NCBI GenBank assembly: GCA_903924985.1
Contig: CAIYDT010000091.1
Location: forward strand, 1-58,796
DNA: 58,796 nucleotides
Direction of reading: 5' to 3'
From: an uncultured Acetobacteraceae bacterium
GTDB taxonomy: Bacteria > Pseudomonadota > Alphaproteobacteria > Acetobacterales > Acetobacteraceae
Position 1 is the stretch's first letter, and each line of letters starts with the position of its first letter. Positions 38,912 through 50,900 of the stretch are shown here, in pieces. A model generated the notes under the pieces. The model ran no database searches and was not told the origin of the DNA. It saw only the letters and a program-made list of their open reading frames with translations. A program made the position numbers and the translations under genes.

Positions 38912-41900
38912 TTAGTTGAAATGCTGGACGATGATTTCGGACGGATCGAGGGACGTTGGGTGTGTTGCTCCACCCAAAGTCACCAGCACCAGCGGGCTGT
39001 GCCCGGCGATATCCAGGGATAGGGTATGGGCGGTCGCGTCGTAGACCAGGTCCGGATTGGCCGGGGACGCCGGGGCGTTGGCGGTGGTGTAGAGGTTCAG
39101 ATATTCCCCTGTTGCCACCTGCACCGACCCCGACCCGGCGAAGGTCGCGCTGGCACCGGTGACCGCGCCGGTGATGACCGTCTGCTCCAGGGCGATAATC
39201 GGCGCCGACTCGCTGGTGGCGGCCGAGGCCCCCACCGTTTCGGTGACCACCACGCCGTTGCCGATCGAACCCTCCGAAGCGTTGGCGGTGAAGGACGCGG
39301 CGACCCCCGCCGTTTGCGACAAAGACGCGCCGCCGGAGGCGTATACGTTCAGCGTCGCCCCATCGACCCCGTTGCCGGCGACATGCACCGTGCCGGCATC
39401 CGAGGTGACGACCACCCCGGTCGCCAGCGCCGACAGCGCATGCCCGTTCAGCACGATGTTGTCCGATTGCAGCGCGTTGTATTCCGATGGCGTCAGGTTC
39501 AACGCATCCTGCGTCATGGTCAGGGTGTGGCCGTTCGCGTCGAAGCCGGTGTCGAAGTTGCCGATCGCGACCAGAGCGGCGGCATTGGCGTAGTCGTTTG
39601 ACGCCAGATACAGATGGCTGCTGCCCAGGGCGAAATTCGGCACCGCCGCCAGGGCAGTCGCCGTGGCAACCGACACCGTTTCGTCGCCCACCAGGGTGAC
39701 GCTGGCCGCGTCCGCCTCGGCGGTGTGGTTGGCACTGTTCAGCAGGTAGTCGGAGCTGTCCTGGATGCTCAGGTCGCCGTTGTTGGTGAAGCCGGGTAGC
39801 GCCACCAGCGCGGCGGCGGTCTGCGCGTCCAGGGTTTCCGCCCCGGCCAGTTGCACATGCACATGCGACACGCCGGAGAAGCCCGAGATATCGCCGCTGA
39901 GCACGCCGTCCAGCAGATTGTCGGAACTGTCGGAGATGGTCAGCGTGTACCCGTTCACGCTGAATTTGGATGCGGTCAGCAGGGTTTCCGCGTCCGCCGC
40001 CGCGACGGTGTCGTTGCCGGACAGTTGCCAGGCGCTGGCTAAAGCCTCTCCATCCGCGTTGGCGAGGTTCAGAATATTCGCCGCTGTGTCCTGGATGGTG
40101 ATCGTATGCCCGCCCAGGGTGAAGTTGATGGTGTTTTCCACGGCGAACAGCGACTCCGCGTTCGCGGCGGTTGCGGTTTGATTGCAGGACAGCGTCGTCC
40201 CGGCCATCGCCGACAGGGCGGCGGTGTTGGCGCCGTTGATCAGGGTCGCCACGGTATCGGCCACAACGAGCGAGAAATCCGCGTGCACCGAGGCGTTGGT
40301 CGTCCAGCCCGCCGATCCCGTCAGGGTCTGGATGTTGGCCAGCGTGTCGGTGATCGCCTCGGAATGGCCGCCGAACGATACGTTCGCGATGGGGATGCCG
40401 CCGTTGCCGTTCGCCAGCAGGATGGCCAGGAACGCGCTGGCCTGCGCCATCGTTGGGGACCCGCTGTCGGTCACTGTGATGGAGCCGCCAAGTAGCCCGT
40501 CGCCGATGGCCAAGGTGGCGATATGGGCAAAGGTATCGGTGATATCCGGCGTCGCGATGAGCTTGGCGGCGTTGGTCAAAGCCGATACCGTTGCGACCGT
40601 TCCGGCGACGTGCACGTGATGCCCGCCCAGATGCAGCGTCGCGCCGAGGGCACCCAGGTTGTTCGCGTCGCTGACGCTGGCGGAACCGTCGGCACCCAGC
40701 GTCAGGGTGAACGCGCCGGGACTGAACCCGCTCAACCCGCCGAGGAACGCGGCGCCGGCGATGTTGACCGTCGCGCTGCCCGACAAGGCCCAGGCCGTGG
40801 GCGTGAGGCTGGGGGAGGCGGACAATTGCGTCGGGGCATGGGCCACGATGTTGGCGGCGGTGTCGCGCACCGTCACGTTTGCCCCAAAGGCGGTGGTGGC
40901 ACCCAGCGTCAGCAGATCGCCGTAGACCGCGTCGGTGACGGTGGTGCTGGCGCTGACCACGATCCCGGACACCGCCGTCTTGTGCGCGTTCAGCGATGTG
41001 AAGGCGCTTTCCAGATGCGCGGCGGTGTCCTGCACGGTCAGTAGGTTGGTGGTGGCGTCAGGGTTGTTCTTGCTGAAGTTGGGGATCGAGAACAGCGCCG
41101 CGGCGGTGGCGGCCGAGACTGTGGCGGTGCCGCCGATGGTTTTCAGGTAAACCCCATCGATCGACCCGGCGCTGACCGCCGCCAGATACCCGTCGATGCT
41201 GTCGATCAGATGCGAAGCGGTATCCCAGGCCACCAGGGTATGGCCGTTCTTGTTCAGGCCGGTCAGGGACTCCAGCGACAGTGCCTGTGACGCGGTCACC
41301 ACCGAGTCGGCCGATAGCGTCACCGTGTGGGCGTTCAGGAACGCCAGACCGGGCGACCCATTGGCCTGGATCGCCGCCGCCAGCTGCGCGCCGGTATCGG
41401 AAATCGTCAGGCTGCCGGCCATCAGGTTCGGGATGGTCAGCAGGCCCGATACCGCCGAGGCGTTCAGCGTCGCGTCGGTGACGGTGGCCGATCCGAACTT
41501 CGATCCGATGGCATCCAGCGCGGTCAGGTTGGACAGGATGTTGGCCGCGGAGTCGGTGACCGCGACTTCTCCTACCACCGCGTCGGCGGCGAGCGTGCTG
41601 CTCAGCGCCGCGAGTTGTGCGGCGGTTCCGGTTACCTCGACGACCCCGTTCGTGGCGATCGCATCCAGCACCGCCTGGTCGGCGGTGTAGGTCGCGGCCG
41701 TCACCGTGACGGCGATGGTATTCGCGATAGCGTCGGTCAGGTCGATGGAAAGCGCGTGCCCGTGCCCGGTCACCACCGATTGCAGGATGTTCAGGCTGGT
41801 GGAGACGTCCGCGGCGGTGTCGCTGACCGAGGCCAGGCTGGTGAAATCCAACGCAACCTGGCTCAGCCCGGCGATGGCGGCGGCCGTGCCGCCGACCACG

Positions 41901-44900
41901 ATGTTATGTCCGCCAGTGGCGAACCCGGCGATCGCCGCGAGCGAGGACAACTGGCTCGCGCTGACGGTCACGTCTGTGTTGGGTTCGACTGTCGTTGCGA
42001 CCGCCAGGCCAGCGGCGTTGCTGGCATTCAGCAGGTTGGCGACGCTGTCGCTGACGGTGATCGCCTCCGCCCCGGCGTCGAAGGCGTGCAACCCGGCGAG
42101 CAGTGTCGCGGTGGCGGCGGTGGTGGTAACGGGGACGTTCAGCGCCACGTCGGTTGCCAGCGCGATGCCGGCGGCGTTATCCGCGCTGAGCAGGTTCGTC
42201 ACGGTGTCCACAACGCCCAGGGTCTGGGCGTTCGCCAGATGCCCGCCGAGGATGCCGGACAGCGTCGTTGCCTGCGCCGCCGTCAAACCGGTGGGGTCGT
42301 CCGTCATCGTCACCGCCTCGGCCGCCGACAACATGGCGGGCACGAGGTTCTCCGCCGATAGCAGATCGGCCGCGGTGCCGGTGATGGTCAGGCCGCTTTC
42401 GACCAGGGTCGCAACCCCTAGAAGGGCATTGTAGAGCGCCGCCGCGTCGTTGACGTCCAGGGAGGCATCGGTCGGGGTCACGCTGGCGATGGCGCTGCTG
42501 TTGGCCGCGATGACCGAGGATCCGCTGGTCAGGTCGGCGACGATATTCGCCTCGGAGTCCACCACGATTATGTGCGCCGGCGGAACGCCGAGGCCCATGA
42601 TGGCGGCAATATCGGCAACCGGCACGCCGGTCACGACCAGCGTTTCCCCGAACATCAGCGCCAGTGCCGACCCGGCGCCGTCGTCCACACCGGTGGCTTG
42701 CACCTGTGCATCCGTCAAGGTGACGGTGCCGGCCGGGCTGACCGCGATGGCGGAGATGGAGCCGAGGTTGGCCAGGATTTCGGACGATCCGGATGCCAAG
42801 TCGGCCTGGATGTTCGCCGCCGTGTCGGTCACCGCGATGTTGTCGGGTGGGACGCCCAGCGCGGCGATCGTCCCGATATCCGCCGCCAGCACATGCGTGA
42901 CGGTCAGGGTCTCCCCGGTCATAAGCGCCAGCGCCGACCCCGCGCCGTCATCCACGCCAGCCGCCTCCAGTTGTGTTTCCGTCAGCGTGATGGTGCCGGC
43001 CGGGTTGACCGCGATCCCGGAGATCAAGCCGATATTGGTCAGGATGTTCGAGGAGCCCGACGCCAGATCCGCCTGGATATGCGCCGCCGTATCGCTGACC
43101 GCGATGGAACTCGGCGCCACTCCCAGCGCGGCCACGATCCCGACATCCGCCACCAGGACTTGGGTGACCGCCAGGGTCTCTCCGGTCATTTTCGCCAGTG
43201 CCGACCCCGCGCCGTCATCCACATGCGCCGCGCGCAGCTGGGTTTCGGTCAGGGTTATGGTGCCGGAGTCGTTGACGGCGATCGTATCGATCCGCCCGAT
43301 ATGCGCCAGAATGTGCGATGAGCCGGACGCCAGATCGGCCTGAATGTGCGCCGCCGTGTCGCTGACTTCGATCTCCGTGGGCGGCACGCCGAGGCTCGTC
43401 AGCGTGGCGATGTCGGATACCGCGGCATCGGTGACGGTCAGCGTGCCGCCGGTCAATTTGGCGAAGACGGATCCCGCGCCATCATCGATATGCGCCGTCT
43501 CGGCCTGAGCGACCGTAAGGCCGATGGCGCCGGCATCGCTGACCACGATGCCGCCAATGTCCGACAGATTGGCCAGGATGGCGGACGCCCCGCCGGTCAG
43601 GTCGGCCTGAATATCTGCCGCCGTGTCGGATACCGTAATGCTCGACGGGGGCACGCCCAGCGCCAGGATGGTGCCGATGTCCGACACCGGCACGTCCGTG
43701 ACGTGCAGGGTCAGGCCGGTCATCTTGGACAGTGCCGATCCCGCGCCGTCGTCGACGGACGCGCCCAGCACCTGATCTTCGGTCAGCGTAATGGTCCCAG
43801 CCGGGCTCATCGCGATGCTGGGGATGGCGCCGAGGTAGGACAGGATCGCCGAGGAACCCGACATCAGGTCCGCCTGGATATGCGCCGCCGTATCGGTGAT
43901 CGCGAAGGTGTCGGGCACCACCGTCAACCCTCCGATGGTGCGGATATCCGCCACCAGCACATGCGTGACCGCGAGCGATCCGCCGGACGTCAGCGCCAGC
44001 ACCGAGTTCGCACCGTCATCGACATGCGCGGCCCGCAGCTGGGTCTCGGTCAGGGTGATCGTGCCGGCATCGCTCACCGTGATCGCCCCGATCAGCGACA
44101 GATTGGCGGCCAGATGCGACGATCCGGAGGTCAGGTCGGCCTGGATATGCGCCGCCGTGTCGCTGATCGCGAGGCCGGTCGGCTGCACGATCAGAGCGCC
44201 AAGGTTGCCCACGTCGGACACCAGAGCCCCGGTCACCTCCAGCGTCTCACCGGTCATCTTGGAGAACACCGACCCCGCGCCGTCGTCGACATGCGCCGCT
44301 TCGGCCTGGGCAACGGTCAGGCTGATGGTGCCGGAGTCGTTGACCAGGATGGAGGAGATATGCGCTCGGTCCACGACCAGCAGCGAACTGCCGCCGGCCA
44401 GGTCGGCCTGGATGTCGGCGGCGGTGTCGGACACCGCGATGCTGGTGGGCGGCACGCCCAGAGCCAACATCGTCGCGATGTCGGCGATCGGCACGTCGGT
44501 CGCGACAACCGTCCCGCCGGATAGCAGCGACAGCGCCGATCCCGCCCCGTCGTCTACCCCCGCCGCCTGAATTTGCGCGTCGGTCAGGCTGATCGTGCCG
44601 GCGTCGCCGACCGTGATCCCCGAGATCGAGCCCAGGTTGCCCAGGATGGCGGAGCTACCGCTGATCAGGTCGGCCTGAATATCCGCCGCCGTATCGCTTA
44701 CCGCGATGCTGCTCGGGGCAAAGCCCAGGCCCAGCACGGTGCCAATTGCCGCCGTCGTAACATGCGTCACGTCCAAAGTGCCGCCGGACAGGAGCGAAAA
44801 CACCGACCCCGCGCCGTCATCGACATGCGCCGCAAGGACCTGCGCCTGGGTCAGGACGATGGTGCCGGCGTCGCTGACGGTAATGCCGGAGATCGCTGTC

Positions 44901-47900
44901 AGATGCGCCATCAGCGACGACGAACCGGAGGCCAGATCGGCCTGGATGTCCGCCGCGGTGTCGGAAATCGCCAGCGCGTAGGGGGTTGCGATCAGCCCCA
45001 GCGCGGCCTCGGCGGAGGCCAACTGCGCCAGCGTGAAGCTCAGCGACGGTGTGCCGCCGTTCGTCAGCGCGATTGAGCCGATCGAGCCGATATTCGCCAG
45101 GATGACCGAAAACCCGGACGTCAGGTCCGCGTCCACATCCGCCGCGCTGTCGCTAATTACGATGCTGGCGGGCACCACGCCCAAGCCCAACAGCGTGGCG
45201 ATATCCGCGACCGCTGCACCGCTCACGTCCACGGTGCCGCCGGACATTTTCGCCAATACCGACCCGGCGCCGTCGTCTACGCCCGCGGCCTCGATCTGCC
45301 CGACGGTCAGGGTGACAGTGCCGGCGTCGCTGACGGTAATGCCGGAGATACTGCCGATATTGCCGACCAGCGCCGAGGAGCCGGACGCGAGGTCCGCCTG
45401 AATGTCCGACGCCGTGCCGCTGACCGTAATGTGGTCGGGCGCGACGCTGAGGCCCAATACGGTGCCGATATCGGCGACCGCGACGCTGGTGACGACCAGG
45501 GTTTCGCCGGTCATCAGCGACAACGCCGACCCCGCGCCATCATCGACCTCGGCGTGCAGCGCCTCGACTTCGGTCAGGGTGATGGTGCCGGCGGGGTTCA
45601 CGGCGATCCCGGACAGCAGCGCGATGTCGGTCAGAATGTTGGAACCGCCGCCGAGCGCCAGATCGGCCTGAATGTGCGCGGCCGTATCGGTAACGACGAA
45701 CGCGCTCGGAACCACGGTCAGGCCCGCGAGGGTCGCGATGTCCGCGACCGTGGCGCCGGTCACCATCAGCGTTTCGCCGGTCATCTTGCCCAGCGCCGAC
45801 CCCGCGCCGTCGTCTACGCCCGCGGCCTCGATCTGGGCGACCGTCAGGCTGATAGTGCCGGCGTCGCTGACCACGATGCTGTCGATCGTGCTCAGGTGCG
45901 TCAGGATGGGGGCACCTCCGGCAATGAGGCCGGCCTGGATGTGGGCGGCGGTGTCGTTGACCGCGATGGCTGTGGGGGCGACAGGCAGGCTGGCGGCGGT
46001 GCCGATCTGGGCGACCGTCACGCCGGTCACGTCCAGGCTGCCGCCGGTCAATTTGGCGAACACGGACCCGGCGCCGTCATCGATGTGCGCGGCGGTGACC
46101 TGGGCCTCGGTCAGGGTGATGGTGCCGGAGTCGCCGACCGCGATGGCGGTAATCAGCGCGCGTTCGGCCACCAGTTCGGATGACCCGGAGGTCAGGTCCG
46201 CCTGGATGTTGGCGGCGGTGTCGAAAATGCTCATGCTGGCGGGCGGAACACCCAGGGCCGCGATGGTGCTGGCGTCGGCGGCGGCCACGCCCGTTACGAC
46301 CAACATGCCGCCGGAGAACAGCGCCATCGCCGACCCGACGCCGTCGTCGACCCCGGCGGCGAGGACCTGCGCCTCGGTCAAAGTGACGGTGCCCGCGTCG
46401 TTCGCGACAATGCCCGTCAGGCTGGCGAGCGCCCCCAGAATGGCGGAACTACCGCTGGCCAGGTCGGCCTGGATGTGGGCGGCGGTGTCACTGACGACGA
46501 TGTCGTGTGGGGAGGCGATCACGGCCAGCACACCGTTGTCGCCCGACAGTTGCGCGACCGTCACGTCCAATGTCGGGGTGCCGCCGTCGTTGAGCGCGAT
46601 GGACGTCACGACAGGGGCCAGCGCCTCCAGCCCGTCCAGCGCCGCGTTCACCTGCGCGGCGGTGTCCGAGATGGTCGCGATGGCGCTCAGCGAAGCCAGC
46701 GTGGCGCCATATGCCAGGACATGCGCCACGGTCTCATTTGGCGCGGTTATGCTGGCGATGCGGCTGTCGGCCTCCATCGTGGTCAGTCCGGCGGATGCGG
46801 CAGCGATGGCGGCGGCAGTGTCGGAGACCGTCAGGGTCTGGGTGCCCAGGTGCGAGGCGATCGGCACCAGCGCGGCGGCGGTGGCGGCATCGGTCGCGAT
46901 GCCGTCGGACAGGGCGATCGTGCCAAGATCGGCGCCGAGGGACGCCAGGCCGCTCGCCTGCGCGGCGATGTTGGCCCCGGTATCGCTGACATCGACCACA
47001 GTGCCGCCAACGAGATCCGAAAGCAGCGGCAGCAGGCCCGTGGCGACCGCGACGGCGACCGGGCTGACATCGGTCAGCGTGATGGTGCCGAGGTGGGCGC
47101 CGAGCGCGAGCAGGTTGGTGCTGTCGGCCACTATGGAAGAGGCCGTGTCGGACACCGCGATCGCCGAACCGGCCAGCACGGAGACCAGAGCATGCAGCCC
47201 AGCGGCGGCATCGGCGGACACCGCGCTGGTGTCGGTCGGGGTGACCGATACCAGGTGCACGCCGAGTGCCACCAGCCCGGCGACGTTGACGTCGATGTTG
47301 GCGATGCTGTCGGCCACCGCGGCTTCGATCCCCAGCGACGTCAGGGTGGCGCCATTCGCGACGACCTCGGCGGCGGTGTCGGCCACGGTGAGCACGAACC
47401 CGCCATTGCCGTAGTGCCCGCCAAGGCCGGCGAGAACCGTGGCGTCCGCCCCATCGATCGTGCCGCCAGCGGTCAGCACGTAGTACGGCGTGACGCTGCC
47501 CCAATCGTGCGACGTCGCGGCGACCAGGTTCACGGCGGTGTCGGCGACAGTAATGACGGCGGCCAAAGCCACGCCGTCGGCGTAGGACGCATTGGACAGG
47601 TTGGCGAAGGTATCGGTTACGTTCAGATGGCTGCTGCCCGCGAAGGTCAGCTTCCCGGCGTTGGCGAGGCCGACCAGCGCCTCGGCCTGGGCGGCGGTAA
47701 CGGCGCCGGTGGAGATGACGCGGGCCGCGCTGGCCACTGCCAGAATCTCCGCCGCGTGTGCCCCGATGGCTTCGGCGCTGTCGGCCACCACCAGCGAAGC
47801 GGTGCCGCGGGTGAAGTGGGCGATGCCGGCGAGCGTATCGATGGCCGTCGTGTCGATCACGGAATCCCCCGCCAGCACGACTGACGCGGCGTTGGTCTCC

Positions 47901-50900
47901 AGGTTGTTGGCGGCGTTCGCGACGATGTTGGCAATGCTGTCGGTGACGTCGTAGCTGGTGGCGACGGATTGCCAGCCGGATGCGCCGAGGTGCGCGATAG
48001 TGTCGCTCACCACGATGGTGGCGCCGGTGTTGGAGAATCCGCTCAGCGCCGACAATCCTTGGGCCTGCGCCACGGTCAGGGTGACGGAGGATCCGGGTGC
48101 CAGTTGCTCCCCGGTGGCGATGGCCTGCGCCGCGCCGGACAGGGCGCTCAGGGCCGCGACCGTGTCGACGATGGTCAGGGTTATGCCTGAACCCCGCGAG
48201 AAGTTCGGTAGCGCGGCCAGGGTTTCAGCGGCGGCGGCCGTGACGTTGGCGCCGGCGTTCAGGACCTCGGATGCGGCGAGATTGGTCTCCAGCGTGTTTA
48301 GGGTCGCGAGGTTGGGCGCCGTGTCGGCGACGGTCAGCCTGTAGCCGTTGACCGAAAACTTTATACCAAACTCGGTCAGGCCAAGCAGCGTGGCAACGGA
48401 GACGGTTTCGGTCGCTGCCAACGCCAGGGTGGTGGCATCGGCGTCGATGTCGCTGGACAGGCCGAGCAGGGCGGCGGCGGAGTCCTGGATGGTGAGATGG
48501 TGGCCGCCGGTGGTGAACAGCATGTTGCCGAACAGGGTCGTGGCCTGGGCCGCGGTGGCGGTGGCGTTGCCCGACAGGGTCAGGGCGTCCGCCAGTGCGA
48601 TGCCGGATGCGTTCGCGCTGTTCAGCAGCGCCGCCGGGGTGTCGGCGACGGTCAGGGAATTGTCGCCGATAGCGACACCCAGCGTGGCCAGCGTGTTGGC
48701 CTGGGCGGCGCTCAGGCTGGCGTCGCCGATCATCTGGATCGACGTCGGTGTTGCCCCGGCGGCAGGGGTGTAGGCGGCCAGATGGCGGCCGGAGTCCATC
48801 ACCGTCAGCGCGTTCCCGTTCAGGCTGAAATGCGGGAATTCCGGCAGTGCCGCCAGGGCGTTCATTTGCGCCACGGTCGCGGTGGCGTCCTCGGACAGGC
48901 CGATGGACGTCGCCAGAAGAATGGCGTTGTTGTGCGGCAGGCTGACGGAACCCAGCTGCAAGAGGTGGGTCAGGGTGTCCGCGATCGCGATCGGCGCGGT
49001 GCCGTTCGTCTGGAAGTTGGCGAGACCGATCAGCGCCTCGGCCTGCCAGGCCGTGACGATGGAATCGGACGCGATCGTCACGGACGATGCGGCGGCCAAA
49101 CCGGCGGCATTGGCCGGAGCCAGCAGGTTGCCGACGGTGTCGGACACCGCGAGGCCGGTGCCGGCACTGAAGTGCGGCAGGGAGACCAGGGCCTCGGCGG
49201 CGCCGGCCGAAACGGTCCAGGGGCCGCCAACCGCGGTCAGGGTGACGCCGTTGGCCAGACCCAGGTCCGGCGGCGGTGCCGCCAGCAGGGCGGTCGGGGT
49301 GTCGGATATCGTCAGGTTGTGCCCGCCGAGGCTCAGGCCCGGCAGGGCGGCCAAGGCGTGCAAGGATGCCGCCGACACCGTCGCATCGGCGGACAAGGTC
49401 GCACTGCTCGCACCGCGCGCTGCCAGCAGGGCGGAACCGGGCGAGGCGGCGGCGAACACTGCCTCCAACAGGATGAGGTTGGCGGCAGTGTCCTGGATCG
49501 TGATCGGGCCCGCCAGCATCAGGTTGGGGATCGCGGCCAGCGTCTGGAGTTGCGCAGCGGTTAGCACGAAGCCGGCGGCGTTCAGGTTGGTGTACGGCAC
49601 CACCTGCTCATTCGCCACCAGCGCCGCGACACCGGACGACAGGGTCAACAAGGCGGCGGGCGTGTCGGCGATGGTCAGCGGGTTGCCGTCGGCGGCAAAG
49701 GCGGGCAGCGCGGCCAACGCGTTGGCCATCGCGACGCTGACGGTCGCGGGCGCGGCGATCCCAACGCTGCTGGCGATGGCGAGGCCGGCGACAACCCCGG
49801 ATGCAACCAGGTTGGCCGGCGTGTCGAGCACGGTCAGCGTGTGCCCGCCCAGTCCGAAATTCGGCAGATGCGCCAGTGTGTTGGCGGTGCTCGCGGACAC
49901 GGTTGCGTTGACCGATAGGACCGGCACGGTATGGGTCAGCAGCGAACCGGACGGTGCGCCGGAAAACGCGGATGCCAAAGCCGCCAGCGCCGGTGCGGTG
50001 TCGGACAGGGTGATGGGGTTGACGAACCCGCTCATGGACAAATTGGGCATCGCCTGCAACGCCGCGAGTTGCGCGGCCGAAAGCGTATAGTCGGCCGCGT
50101 TGCCGAGGGTGCGCGCGACAATGGTCTCGGTCGTGGCCAGAGCCAGTTCGGTCGGAGTCATGGCAGCGAGATGCGCCGGGGTGTCGGCGATCGTCACCGC
50201 CTGACTGCTGGCGGAGAAGCCGTGCATCCCGAGCAGGGTGTTGGCGCCGGCGACGGTGACCGTGGCGGCTTGGGACAGGGTTACCGCGCTGGCGACGGAT
50301 TCCGCCGCCGCGGCGCTGCCGGCCAGCAGGTTGGCGGCATTATCCGACAATGTCAGATGGTGGGTGCCGACCGCGAAACCGGTGAAGCCAAGCAGCGCCT
50401 GCGCGCCGACGACCGACAACGTCGCGTCGGCCGACAGCTGCACTTGCGCGCCCCAGCCGCTCAGCGTCGTGGCCGAACCGGTCAGCGTGGCGAGGTGCGC
50501 CGCGGTGTCGGCGATGGTCAGGCCCATGCCATTGACCGAGAACGCCGAACCCAGCGCCAGCAGGCTGGCGGCCTGCGCCGCGGTGACGATGGACGGGACG
50601 GACAAAGTCACCGCGCCGGCCAGCGCGATGCCGGCGGCGTTGGCTGCATTGGCGATATTGGCGGCATCGTCGCTGACGGTCACGACATGGCCGCCCAGGC
50701 TGAAATTGCCCGCCCCGACAGCCGAACGAATGCCCGCCAACGCGGCGGCACCGGCCGCGGTCACGGTCTCGGAGTCGGTCGCTGTCACGGATGTGGCGTA
50801 CGTGCCGACCAACGCGGACGCGCCTGCCAAGGCCGAGATCGTGTCGGACACCATCAGTGTCGCGCCCGACGCCAGCGAGAAGTTTGGCAGGATCGACATC

